Positions 1 to 7,215 of a stretch of DNA of 64,000 bases are shown here, one piece after another. Below the pieces are notes generated by a model. It had not been told where the DNA came from, made no database searches, and saw nothing but the letters and a program-made list of their open reading frames with translations. Position 1 is the stretch's first letter, and every line of letters starts with the position of its first letter. The DNA is taken from assembly GCA_025060175.1 (NCBI GenBank), contig JANXBE010000001.1, forward strand, positions 1 through 64,000, written 5' to 3'. The translations under genes were made by a program, and so were the position numbers. The DNA is from Thermomicrobium sp. (lineage in GTDB: Bacteria; Chloroflexota; Chloroflexia; Thermomicrobiales; Thermomicrobiaceae).

Positions 1-301
1 GGGGGCGATTACGCCGCAGGTGGAGTTTGAGGCGGAGGTGTACGTGCTGTCGAAGGAGGAGGGGGGGCGGCACACGCCGGTCTTTGCGGGGTATCGGCCG
101 CAGTTTTACATTCGGACGACGGACGTGACGGGGGAAGTAGCGGGGCTGCCGGCGGGGGTCGAGATGGTGATGCCGGGGGACAATGTGCGGCTGCGGGTGG
201 TGCTGGACAAGCCGGTGGCGCTGGAGGAGGGGTCGCGGTTTGCGATCCGGGAAGGTGGACGGACGGTCGGCGCCGGCGTCGTCACCAAGATCGTGCGATG
301 A
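1..301 (+). CDS. tuf: Elongation factor Tu, C-terminal fragment
   Basis: Only the last ~100 codons lie in the window; the open frame runs in from base 2. EF-Tu is the GTPase that delivers aminoacyl-tRNA to the ribosome. The visible part is domain 3, recognised by the stretch [19 protein letters not shown], then [15 protein letters not shown] and a terminal [18 protein letters not shown] block, all standard for bacterial EF-Tu. The GTPase domain is off the left edge. It is followed by rpmG, tRNA-Trp, secE and nusG in the common bacterial order, which supports the call. Confidence 0.97.
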   Translation, partial: GAITPQVEFEAEVYVLSKEEGGRHTPVFAGYRPQFYIRTTDVTGEVAGLPAGVEMVMPGDNVRLRVVLDKPVALEEGSRFAIREGGRTVGAGVVTKIVR

Positions 302-339
302 GGTAGTCGACTGGCAAACGAGCTGGGAGCTGTGGTATC

Positions 340-510
340 ATGGCGAAGAAAGCGAAGGCCGACCGGATCATCATCACGCTGGAGTGCACGGTCTGCCGGG
401 AACGGAACTACGTGACCGAGAAGAACCGTCGGAACGATCCGGGGCGGCTCGAGCTCCGCAAATACTGTCCGCGGTGTCGTCAGCACCAGACGCATCGCGA
501 GACGCGCTGA
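340..510 (+). CDS. rpmG: 50S ribosomal protein L33
   Basis: A 56-residue basic protein starting [19 protein letters not shown]. It has two CxxC pairs (C16/C19 and C43/C46) that make the zinc ribbon of C+ type L33, and the usual ending with [17 protein letters not shown]. It binds 23S rRNA near the ribosomal E site. The gene starts 38 bases after tuf and is followed by tRNA-Trp, the normal position for rpmG. A clear Shine-Dalgarno is not obvious upstream; the start rests on family alignment. Confidence 0.96.
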   Translation: MAKKAKADRIIITLECTVCRERNYVTEKNRRNDPGRLELRKYCPRCRQHQTHRETR

Positions 511-533
511 CGAGCGGTCGGCCGGGGCTGTAC

Positions 534-606
<73 letters not shown>

Positions 607-721
607 CCGAGTTTCCCGGTCGTTCACGAGCCCCGGCCGAATGTCCGGAGGGGTTGAGCCGGGCGGCTCGCCCCTTTTTCGCGTGAGGGTCGGCGCCGTG
701 GCTGAGCGACGGGATGGAAGC

Positions 722-991
722 ATGACGACGAAAGCGCACAGTCCAGTCCGCGCCGGTGGGCAAGCCAAGGTCCAGGATCGTCCGGCGAAGCCGAAATCGG
801 GTCGGCTTGCTGCCCTCCGTCGACTCATGGCTGACCTGCGAGCCGAATGGCGCAAGATCACCTGGCCCGATCGAGAAACGACGCGCAAGTTGACCTTGCT
901 CGTGATCGGATTAGCGGCAGTGCTTGGGGCCATCCTTGGGGCGGTGGACGCGTTGTTCGTGCGGCTCTGGCAGCTTCTTGGGGGGTTGTGA
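722..991 (+). CDS. secE: Preprotein translocase subunit SecE
   Basis: Small inner-membrane subunit of the SecYEG channel, 89 residues from the chosen ATG. A basic N-terminal half is followed by the family signature RAEWRKITWPDRETTRK and one membrane segment (LTLLVIGLAAVLGAILGAVDALF). In-frame upstream starts exist, but residues before MTTKAHS look like translated leader. The gene overlaps the possible GTG start of nusG by the GTGA at 988-991, consistent with cotranslation. Confidence 0.93.
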   Translation: MTTKAHSPVRAGGQAKVQDRPAKPKSGRLAALRRLMADLRAEWRKITWPDRETTRKLTLLVIGLAAVLGAILGAVDALFVRLWQLLGGL

Positions 992-996
992 AGACT

Positions 997-1584
997 ATGC
1001 CGCGGTCACTTCGGGAACGCCTTGCACAGAAGCGCGGCGCAGTGCAAGAGGCAGAGCAGCCCGGGGAATGGTACGTGCTGCATACCTATTCGGGGTACGA
1101 GAACAAGGTCCGCCAGAATCTCCTGCACCGTGTGGAGACGATGGATGTCGCGGACAAGGTTTTCGAGGTCGTGATTCCCACGCAAGAGGAAATCGAGATT
1201 CGGGGCGGTCAGCGGCACACGGTGCAACGCAAGGTGTTCCCCGGGTATGTGCTCGTGCGCATGATTCTCGATGACGAATCATGGCACGTGGTCCGAAATA
1301 CGCCGGGTGTGACGGGTTTCGTGGGCGTCGGCAACCGCCCGGTTCCACTGGATCGCGCGGAGGCGGAGGCGATCATCCGTGGCGCGAAGGTGGAGCAGCC
1401 CAAGGTGCGGATGACGTTGCTGCCGGGTGATGTGGTTCGTATCATCGATGGGCCGTTTACCGATTTCCGCGGTGTCGTCGACGAGGTCGACAACGAGAAG
1501 GGCAAGGTGCGTGTCCTGGTGTCCTTCTTCGGCCGGGAAACGCCAGTGACGCTCGATTTCCTGCAGGTCGAACGAGAAACGTAG
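997..1584 (+). CDS. nusG: Transcription termination/antitermination protein NusG
   Basis: NusG binds RNA polymerase and couples it to Rho or the ribosome. About 195 residues: an N-terminal NGN domain ([19 protein letters not shown], later [11 protein letters not shown] and [10 protein letters not shown]) and a C-terminal KOW domain ([22 protein letters not shown], then [15 protein letters not shown]). The start could be ATG 997 or the in-frame GTG at 988 that overlaps the secE stop; a G-run at 981-985 could serve either. It sits directly between secE and rplK as usual. Confidence 0.96.
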   Translation: MPRSLRERLAQKRGAVQEAEQPGEWYVLHTYSGYENKVRQNLLHRVETMDVADKVFEVVIPTQEEIEIRGGQRHTVQRKVFPGYVLVRMILDDESWHVVRNTPGVTGFVGVGNRPVPLDRAEAEAIIRGAKVEQPKVRMTLLPGDVVRIIDGPFTDFRGVVDEVDNEKGKVRVLVSFFGRETPVTLDFLQVERET

Positions 1585-1652
1585 TCCGACTGCGCCTATG
1601 TGGCGCCAGCGCAGGATGGCCTGATTCGCCCAGAAGCGGGAGGAACGAAACC

Positions 1653-2078
1653 GTGGCCAAAAAGGTCAAAGCGATCGTCAAACTGCAGTTGCCCGCCGGC
1701 AAGGCAACCCCGGCGCCCCCGGTCGGTCCCGCACTCGGGCAGCACGGTGTTCCCATCATGAACTTCGTCAAGGAGTACAACGAGAAGACTGCTCACCTTG
1801 CCGGACAGATCATCCCGGTCGTCGTCACCATCTACGAGGATCGTTCGTTCACCTTCGTGCTCAAGACCCCACCGGCGGCCGACCTCCTCCGGCGCGCCGC
1901 GGGGGTTGACAAGGGCGCGAACGATCCCAAGCGGCAGAAGGTCGGGCGTGTCACGCGCGAACAGATCCGCGAAATCGCGCAGTTGAAGTTGCCGGATCTG
2001 AACGCGCGGGATCTGGATGCAGCGATCCGCATGATCGAGGGGACCGCCCGGAGCATGGGCATCGAGGTCGTCGGCTGA
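1653..2078 (+). CDS. rplK: 50S ribosomal protein L11
   Basis: A 141-residue protein beginning with [23 protein letters not shown], with the proline-rich L11 signature [22 protein letters not shown] and an RNA-binding C-terminal domain ending in [16 protein letters not shown]11 forms the base of the stalk region and binds the GTPase-associated centre of 23S rRNA. A GGGAGGAAC Shine-Dalgarno lies about 8 bases upstream. First of the rplKA pair after nusG. Confidence 0.97.
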   Translation: MAKKVKAIVKLQLPAGKATPAPPVGPALGQHGVPIMNFVKEYNEKTAHLAGQIIPVVVTIYEDRSFTFVLKTPPAADLLRRAAGVDKGANDPKRQKVGRVTREQIREIAQLKLPDLNARDLDAAIRMIEGTARSMGIEVVG

Positions 2079-2134
2079 GCGAATCGCGTGGGAGGAGCAT
2101 CCGGCTCCGAGCGAACCACGAGGGGGCGAGTACG

Positions 2135-2860
2135 ATGCCGAAGCATGGCAAGAAGTATCTGGAAGCGCTCAAACTGGTCGACGTGACCCGACGGTATCCG
2201 CCGCGGGAGGCGGTCGGGCTCGTCAAACAGGTCGCGCACGCCGCGTTCGACGAGAGCGTCGACCTGCACATCAAGTTGACGATCGATCCGCGTCAAGCTG
2301 ACCAGAACGTGCGTGGTACGGTCACGTTGCCCCATGGCACTGGCCGCACTCCACGGGTGCTCGTGTTCGCGGTCGGTGAGGCGGCGCGCGTGGCCTCGGA
2401 AGCGGGTGCGGACTACGTGGGTGTCGATGATCTGATCCGGGAGATCGAGGGAGGCTGGCTCGAGTTCGACGCTGCGATCGCGATGGCCGATCAGATGGGG
2501 AAGGTCGGCCCGTTAGGCCGAATCTTGGGGCGCCGTGGCCTGATGCCCAATCCTCGGACGGGGACTGTCGTCCGCAATCCCGAGGATCTGCCAGCCGTGA
2601 TTCGGGAGATCAAGGCTGGTCGTGTGGAGTTCCGCAACGACCGTACCGGCAACATCCACATCCGGATTGGGCGCAAGCGTTTCAACGAGCAACAGTTGCT
2701 TGAGAACTTGTATGTGGCGGTGGACGCGATCGCTCGTGCGCGACCAGCTGCCGTAAAAGGGCAGTTCTTTCGCTCGATGACGATCGCGCCGACCATGGGA
2801 CCAGGCATTCCCTTGGACGTGGCGACGACACTCGAGGAGGCACGCTCGTTCGTCAAGTGA
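2135..2860 (+). CDS. rplA: 50S ribosomal protein L1
   Basis: A 241-residue protein starting MPKHGKKYLEALKLVD. Recognisable L1 blocks include DLHIKLTIDPRQADQNVRGTV, LPHGTGRTPRVLVFA, the segment GRILGRRGLMPNPRTGTV and the C-terminal MGPGIPLDV. L1 builds the mobile L1 stalk and in many bacteria represses its own operon. It follows rplK after 56 bases, and the purine-rich CACGAGGGGGCGAG upstream is the likely ribosome site. Confidence 0.97.
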   Translation: MPKHGKKYLEALKLVDVTRRYPPREAVGLVKQVAHAAFDESVDLHIKLTIDPRQADQNVRGTVTLPHGTGRTPRVLVFAVGEAARVASEAGADYVGVDDLIREIEGGWLEFDAAIAMADQMGKVGPLGRILGRRGLMPNPRTGTVVRNPEDLPAVIREIKAGRVEFRNDRTGNIHIRIGRKRFNEQQLLENLYVAVDAIARARPAAVKGQFFRSMTIAPTMGPGIPLDVATTLEEARSFVK

Positions 2861-2972
2861 TACACTCCGGGGTAAATCGATGCCGCGCCGATGACCGCTG
2901 GGGCGCGCAGCGCTTAATCATCCAGCCGAGGCGCGGGGTGGTAGTGTGACGGTCACCGAGAGGACCGCTGGA

Positions 2973-2998
2973 CCCCCTGCGCATGCGCAGGGGGTTTT
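2973..2998 (+). promoter_or_regulatory. Leader hairpin upstream of rplJ (possible L10 attenuator)
   Basis: The rplA-rplJ gap holds a perfect inverted repeat, CCCCCTGCGC (2973-2982) and GCGCAGGGGG (2985-2994), followed by TTTT at 2995-2998. It looks like an intrinsic terminator but lies only 18 bases before the rplJ start, just ahead of its AAGGAGG site. In many bacteria this interval is an L10-binding leader that controls rplJL; an attenuator role here is inference. The simpler reading is the end of the rplKA transcript. Confidence 0.7.
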
Positions 2999-3016
2999 CG
3001 ATGGAAGGAGGTGCTC

Positions 3017-3556
3017 GTGCCGACGCCTGAAAAGGCTCGTCAAATCGACGAGATCAGCGACATCCTGCGATCTGCGAGTGTCGCGATTCTTACCGACTAC
3101 CGTGGACTCAACGTCGCTGATCTGACGACCTTTCGGCGACGCCTCCAGGAGCAGCAGGCGAATGTCCGGGTCGTGAAGAACACGCTGACGCGGATCGCGG
3201 CAGAGCGGGTCGGGAAGACCAACATCGTGTCCCTCCTCGAGGGACCGACAGCCCTGGTCCACTCGACCGGTGATCCGGTCGTCGCAGCGAAGTTGACGGT
3301 CGAGTTCGCTCGGCAGTCGCGTATCTTGACCGTCAAGGGAGCGTTGCTGGGAGATCAGTTGTTGAGCGCGGCTGACGTCGAGGCGCTCGCGACGCTACCG
3401 CCACGGGAAGAGCTCCTGGCGAAGGTCGTGGGTGGGCTCCAGGCGCCGCTCTATGGACTGGTCTCGGTTCTGAGTGGTCCGATCCGGGGCCTTCTCTATG
3501 TGCTCCAGGCTCGTGCTCGGCAGTTAGAGGGGCCGAGTTCAACGGAAGCAGCGTGA
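3017..3556 (+). CDS. rplJ: 50S ribosomal protein L10
   Basis: L10 anchors the L7/L12 stalk on 23S rRNA. The protein is 179 residues from GTG 3017 (MPTPEKARQIDEISDIL), with the L10 pattern ILTDYRGLNVADLTTFRRRL, VVKNTLTRIA and GPTALVHSTGDPV, and a C-terminal helix for L12 binding. The start is set by AAGGAGG at 3005-3011, five bases upstream; the in-frame GTG at 3011 overlaps this site and is unlikely. rplL follows after 45 bases. Confidence 0.95.
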   Translation: MPTPEKARQIDEISDILRSASVAILTDYRGLNVADLTTFRRRLQEQQANVRVVKNTLTRIAAERVGKTNIVSLLEGPTALVHSTGDPVVAAKLTVEFARQSRILTVKGALLGDQLLSAADVEALATLPPREELLAKVVGGLQAPLYGLVSVLSGPIRGLLYVLQARARQLEGPSSTEAA

Positions 3557-3601
3557 ACGAGTGGTCGGTCTCGGTCGTGGTTGACAGGAGGAAGGGTGGA
3601 A

Positions 3602-3997
3602 ATGGCGGTCGGACAGGAGAAGCTCGAGGAGATCATTCAAGCGATCGAGCAGATGACGGTACTGGAGTTGTCGCAGCTCGTCAAGGCGCTGGAGGAGCGC
3701 TTCGGTGTCACCGCGGCTCCCGTCGCCGTCGCTGCCGCGCCGGCGGCTGGGGCAGCACCGGCAGCTGCTCCGGCGGAAGAGGAGAAGACGGAATTCGACG
3801 TGATCCTGAGCGACGTGGGGCCGAATAAGATCCAGGTGATCAAGGTCGTACGCGAGCTGACGCAGCTCGGTCTGAAGGAAGCGAAGGATCTCGTGGAAGC
3901 GGCCCCGAAGCCGGTCAAGCAAGGCGTGCCGAAGGCTGAGGCAGAGTCGATCAAGGCCAAGCTGGAGGCGGTCGGAGCGAAGGTGGACATCAAATAG
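3602..3997 (+). CDS. rplL: 50S ribosomal protein L7/L12
   Basis: The stalk protein that recruits translation GTPases, 131 residues. The N-terminal dimerisation domain ([20 protein letters not shown]) is joined by an Ala/Pro hinge (about residues 38-58) to the conserved C-terminal domain with [20 protein letters not shown] and [20 protein letters not shown] 3602 is favoured because AGGAGGAA at 3586-3593 lies eight bases upstream. A GC-rich hairpin follows at 4005. Confidence 0.97.
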   Translation: MAVGQEKLEEIIQAIEQMTVLELSQLVKALEERFGVTAAPVAVAAAPAAGAAPAAAPAEEEKTEFDVILSDVGPNKIQVIKVVRELTQLGLKEAKDLVEAAPKPVKQGVPKAEAESIKAKLEAVGAKVDIK

Positions 3998-4004
3998 CTG
4001 GATG

Positions 4005-4038
4005 GGGCGGGCGTCAGGTCTGGAGCTGGCGCCCGCCC
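4005..4038 (+). terminator. Hairpin terminator after rplL
   Basis: GGGCGGGCG (4005-4013) pairs with CGCCCGCCC (4030-4038), and the stem extends through TCAG/CTGG with one wobble pair to about 13 bp. It starts seven bases after the rplL stop. No uridine tract follows, so it may act as a weak or factor-assisted terminator. The tRNA-Pro promoter follows immediately. Confidence 0.6.
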
Positions 4039-4046
4039 GTACCCTG

Positions 4047-4055
4047 TGCTATACT
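4047..4055 (+). promoter_or_regulatory. Extended -10 promoter for tRNA-Pro
   Basis: TGCTATACT fits an extended -10 (TG-n-TATACT), with TATACT at 4050-4055. It would start transcription near 4062, six bases before tRNA-Pro. No good -35 is visible. The bases after the -10 (GCGGTCGA) are also found after the -10 of the darA promoter at 49421. Confidence 0.6.
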
Positions 4056-4067
4056 GCGGTCGAACTT

Positions 4068-4143
<76 letters not shown>

Positions 4144-4150
4144 CTCGGGG

Positions 4151-4168
4151 CCGCACCTCGAGGTGCGG
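4151..4168 (+). terminator. Hairpin after tRNA-Pro
   Basis: A perfect 18-base palindrome, CCGCACCT-CG-AGGTGCGG, ten bases past the tRNA, followed by a pyrimidine-rich CTCTCCCTTTCC. It is the likely terminator of the tRNA-Pro transcript. Confidence 0.6.
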
Positions 4169-4185
4169 CTCTCCCTTTCCGAGGA

Positions 4186-4815
4186 ATGACGACGGTGTCA
4201 GTCACAGGGTCGCCGATCCGTATTCTCATCGCTGACGATGAGCCGATCATCCGGCTCGATCTGCGCGAGCTCCTGACCTCGCTGGGGTATGACGTCGTCG
4301 GAGAGGCCGCCGACGGTCGTACCGCGGTTGAACTCGCGCGGAAACTCAAACCGGATCTCGTCATTCTCGATATCAAGATGCCGGAAGTAGACGGCATCGG
4401 CGCTGCCGAGACGCTCTATCGGGAACGATTGGCCCCGGTCGTTCTGCTCACGGCCTACAGCGAGCGGGAGCTGGTCGAGCGGGCGCGCCGCGCTGGTGTC
4501 GCGGGCTATCTCGTGAAGCCCTTCCGCGAGAGCGAGATCATGCCGGTCATCGAGCTCGCGCTGGCACGGTTCGGTGAACTCCAGCGGTTGGAACGGCAGG
4601 TAGTCGAACTGCAGGAGGCACTGGAGGCGCGCAAGTTGATCGAGCGTGCCAAGGGCGTGCTCATGCAGATGCACGGGCTGAGCGAGGCTGAGGCGTTTCA
4701 GCGCATGCGCCGTCTCAGCATGGATAGCCGAAAGTCGATGCGCGAAATCGCGGAGGCCATTCTCCTCGCGCAGCAGTTGGAGAGCGGCGGTCGACTCGGT
4801 GAGCCCCGCGCGTGA
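4186..4815 (+). CDS. Response regulator with receiver and ANTAR output domains
   Basis: A two-domain regulator of 209 residues. The receiver (about 10-125) has the acidic pair D17/D18, phospho-acceptor D62 (VILDIKMPE), T89 and K111 (YLVKPF). A helical linker leads to an ANTAR domain (about 145-205, LIERAKGVLMQMHGLSEAEAF, then REIAEAIL), which in known members binds paired RNA hairpins and prevents termination. No histidine kinase is adjacent and no target leader was found nearby. GAGGA at 4181-4185 nearly abuts the ATG, so GTG 4195 is an alternative start. Confidence 0.9.
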   Translation: MTTVSVTGSPIRILIADDEPIIRLDLRELLTSLGYDVVGEAADGRTAVELARKLKPDLVILDIKMPEVDGIGAAETLYRERLAPVVLLTAYSERELVERARRAGVAGYLVKPFRESEIMPVIELALARFGELQRLERQVVELQEALEARKLIERAKGVLMQMHGLSEAEAFQRMRRLSMDSRKSMREIAEAILLAQQLESGGRLGEPRA

Positions 4816-4938
4816 ATTCCTCCCGTGCGGGGCGGTACGAGCCGGTGGTGCGCCGCGCCATTCCGGGCCGCGGCACGGAGCGGCGGTTCGAGGAGTGTAT
4901 CGGCATCACCACCGGGCGTGACGGTGGCGTTTCGGCGC

Positions 4939-6237
4939 TTACGGTGTCGCAGTCGGTACGGGCGTCGCTGGCGTGCGCACGGTCACCTGAACGATCTCCG
5001 GTACGACGCGTTGGTACTGGACCCCGGCCGGTAGGGTGACGCGGACCGGCAATTGGTAGATCCCCGCGTCGGCGTTCTCGAGGTCGACGAAGACGAGGAT
5101 GTCACTGGGCTGGAGCTGCTGCAGGACAGCGCTGGAGCCGCTGATCTCCAGCTCGACCGTCGCGGGAGAGAGTTCCACGACCGTGCCAGGGCGAATGTTC
5201 AACGCAGTCACGGGAATACCCTGGAGTGTTCTGGTCTCTTCCGTCCGTCGTATCTGTACCGAGACGTTGACCGTCTTTGGATCGACGGTGACTCCCGCAG
5301 GCAGGCGGCTCGTGTCGAGAGGAACGTCCCAGAGGATTCGTGGCTCGCTCCAGCCTGAGACGTCGATCGGCGTGGTAGTCAGGTACGGGATCGCCGCGAG
5401 AGCGGATTCCGGTCCTTCGACAACGACCTCGTCGGTCGGGAAAACGGTCGGTGGGCCTGCCAGCTCATAACCGGGCGCGAGGCGGTCTGCCCCGACCACG
5501 GTAGGGATGACGCGACGCACCTGACCGCGTACACGGAGGTCGACGGCAACGGTTGCGGTCGAGGGTTCGATCACGATGCCTGGGACGACGATGCCGTTGC
5601 TATCCACCGGGACGAGAGAGACCGTGTCCTGAAAACTTTCGTTCCGACCGGACACCTCGACGGGTGCGGTGACCCGTGCCACCGCTTCGACGCGTCGTTC
5701 TGGTCCGCGGATAACGACCGTGGAAGGGTCGGCGCGGGTCGAAAGCACGTGCACGTTCGGCGGCAGGTCAGTGGGTAGGACGACCACAACCGGTACACCG
5801 GAGCGCTCGACTCGACGGTCGACCTGTATCGTCACGTCGGGTGGGATCACCTCGAGGGTACGGAGACGGCTCGGGAGCCGGATACGGACACGGCGCGTGT
5901 AGATACCCGGTGCCTCGACATCGTGCAGGTCGACTGTCGCTTGGATGGCTCCGCTCTCCAAAGCCTGGACGCGGCTCTGTGCTCCTTGGATGCGCACCGT
6001 AACAGTGGGAAGATCACTCACAATAACGAGATCATCAGGCAGGTCCTGGGGAATGACAGGGATGTTGGAGATCGTTCGCTGCACTTCTGGATCATTGCTG
6101 GCCTCGACCCAGGCCCACAGACCGAAGGCGAGGACGAGCGCGATCACGAAGCGAGCGACGTTCTCCCGTCGCAACGCTGGCTTCAGGTTATCCCAACCGT
6201 GACGCAGAAGCTCGCGCGTCCTCACGAGTCGAGCCAC
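4939..6237 (-). CDS. cdaR: YbbR-domain protein (CdaR-like regulator of diadenylate cyclase)
   Basis: A 432-residue membrane-anchored protein. A short basic N-terminus is followed by one membrane segment (FVIALVLAFGLWAWVEA), then about four YbbR repeats, and a Pro/Thr tail (ATPVPTATP). In Firmicutes, CdaR of this type sits next to the diadenylate cyclase CdaA and modulates it from outside the membrane. Here the gene overlaps the end of cdaA by 50 bases on the same strand, so the pairing holds. The symbol is transferred by context and domain, not by close similarity. Confidence 0.85.
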   Translation of the reverse strand: MARLVRTRELLRHGWDNLKPALRRENVARFVIALVLAFGLWAWVEASNDPEVQRTISNIPVIPQDLPDDLVIVSDLPTVTVRIQGAQSRVQALESGAIQATVDLHDVEAPGIYTRRVRIRLPSRLRTLEVIPPDVTIQVDRRVERSGVPVVVVLPTDLPPNVHVLSTRADPSTVVIRGPERRVEAVARVTAPVEVSGRNESFQDTVSLVPVDSNGIVVPGIVIEPSTATVAVDLRVRGQVRRVIPTVVGADRLAPGYELAGPPTVFPTDEVVVEGPESALAAIPYLTTTPIDVSGWSEPRILWDVPLDTSRLPAGVTVDPKTVNVSVQIRRTEETRTLQGIPVTALNIRPGTVVELSPATVELEISGSSAVLQQLQPSDILVFVDLENADAGIYQLPVRVTLPAGVQYQRVVPEIVQVTVRTPATPVPTATP

Positions 6238-7102
6238 TCGCTGACTCCTTCATAGCCGGAGCGTCGGTCGGTTCCTCGCGGAAGGAGCGACTCAGGACCG
6301 ACGAAAAGCGTCGGCGGGTCGTTTCGTCCAGATGCAGCAAGACGCGCAGTGTCCGACGGAGTCGTTCCGCATCCATGTTGCGATACAGACGGCCATTGAC
6401 TGCCAGGGAAATCTGGCCGGTTTCCTCGGAGACGATGATCGCCACGGCATCCGATTCTTCCGTGATGCCGACACCGGCGCGGTGGCGGGTGCCCAGTTGC
6501 ACGTCAGAGAGATTCTCGCTCAGCGGCAAGACACACCCCGCGGCCAGGATCCGATTGCCGCGGATGATGACTGCCCCGTCGTGCAGCGGCGAGTTCGGGA
6601 AGAAGATGTTGACGAGAAGCTGTTGCGTCAGCGTGGCGTCGAGCGGGATCCCCCGGTCGGCATAGTCCTGGAGCCCAGTTTCCCGTTCGATGACGATGAG
6701 CGCTCCGTACCGGAAACGGGCGAGCTGGGTGACCGCACGCGTCACTTCCTCGATCGTCTCCTCGGTCTGTGGCTCGTGGCCGCTCAAGGGCGTCCGCAAC
6801 CACGCGCTGGTGTGCCCCAACCGTTCGAGAGCTCGACGCAACTCGGGTTGGAACACGACCGGTATGGCGATAATGAGGGCAGGGAGCGCTTGGCTCAACA
6901 GCCAGTTGAGTGCTTGCAGCTGGAGGAGATTGGCTGCGCCGACGACCGCCACGATCAGAATCACGAGGCCGCGAACCAGTTGTGCCGCTCGTGTCCCCTG
7001 GATTACCCAGAGAAGCCAGTAGAAAATCAGTGCGACGGACAGAATGTCCACCACCGCCCGCAGGTCGATGCGGGTGAAGATCCAGGGCAGGTTCGCCATC
7101 AC
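6188..7102 (-). CDS. cdaA: Diadenylate cyclase, membrane type (CdaA/DacA)
   Basis: Makes cyclic di-AMP from two ATP. The protein has 304 residues: three N-terminal membrane segments within about the first 90, then a DAC domain with the catalytic DGA (D175-A177, in NSPLHDGAVIIRGN) and the ATP-binding GTRHRAG (around H207). A Ser/Arg-rich tail follows the domain. cdaR overlaps its 3' end by 50 bases. A candidate c-di-AMP receptor of the DarA/PstA type is encoded at 49468, so signalling is probably functional. MMAN offers two adjacent start codons. Confidence 0.95.
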   Translation of the reverse strand: MMANLPWIFTRIDLRAVVDILSVALIFYWLLWVIQGTRAAQLVRGLVILIVAVVGAANLLQLQALNWLLSQALPALIIAIPVVFQPELRRALERLGHTSAWLRTPLSGHEPQTEETIEEVTRAVTQLARFRYGALIVIERETGLQDYADRGIPLDATLTQQLLVNIFFPNSPLHDGAVIIRGNRILAAGCVLPLSENLSDVQLGTRHRAGVGITEESDAVAIIVSEETGQISLAVNGRLYRNMDAERLRRTLRVLLHLDETTRRRFSSVLSRSFREEPTDAPAMKESASGSTREDARASASRLG

Positions 7103-7142
7103 GATTCGTCCCTGCGACTCGCCACGCCTGCGTGCCGTGCGA

Positions 7143-7151
7143 ATTCTACCA
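7143..7151 (-). promoter_or_regulatory. Possible extended -10 promoter for cdaA-cdaR
   Basis: On the minus strand TGGTAGAAT lies about 42 bases upstream of the cdaA start, in the 113-base gap after the helical-repeat gene. No convincing -35 is seen. It could let cdaA-cdaR be transcribed separately from the rplI-dnaB operon. Confidence 0.4.
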
Positions 7152-7215
7152 TCCCTTCTCGTTCCGGGAACGCGGCGCTGGACTCGTGCCGCACGGTCTC
7201 CTAGTCAGATGCCGA

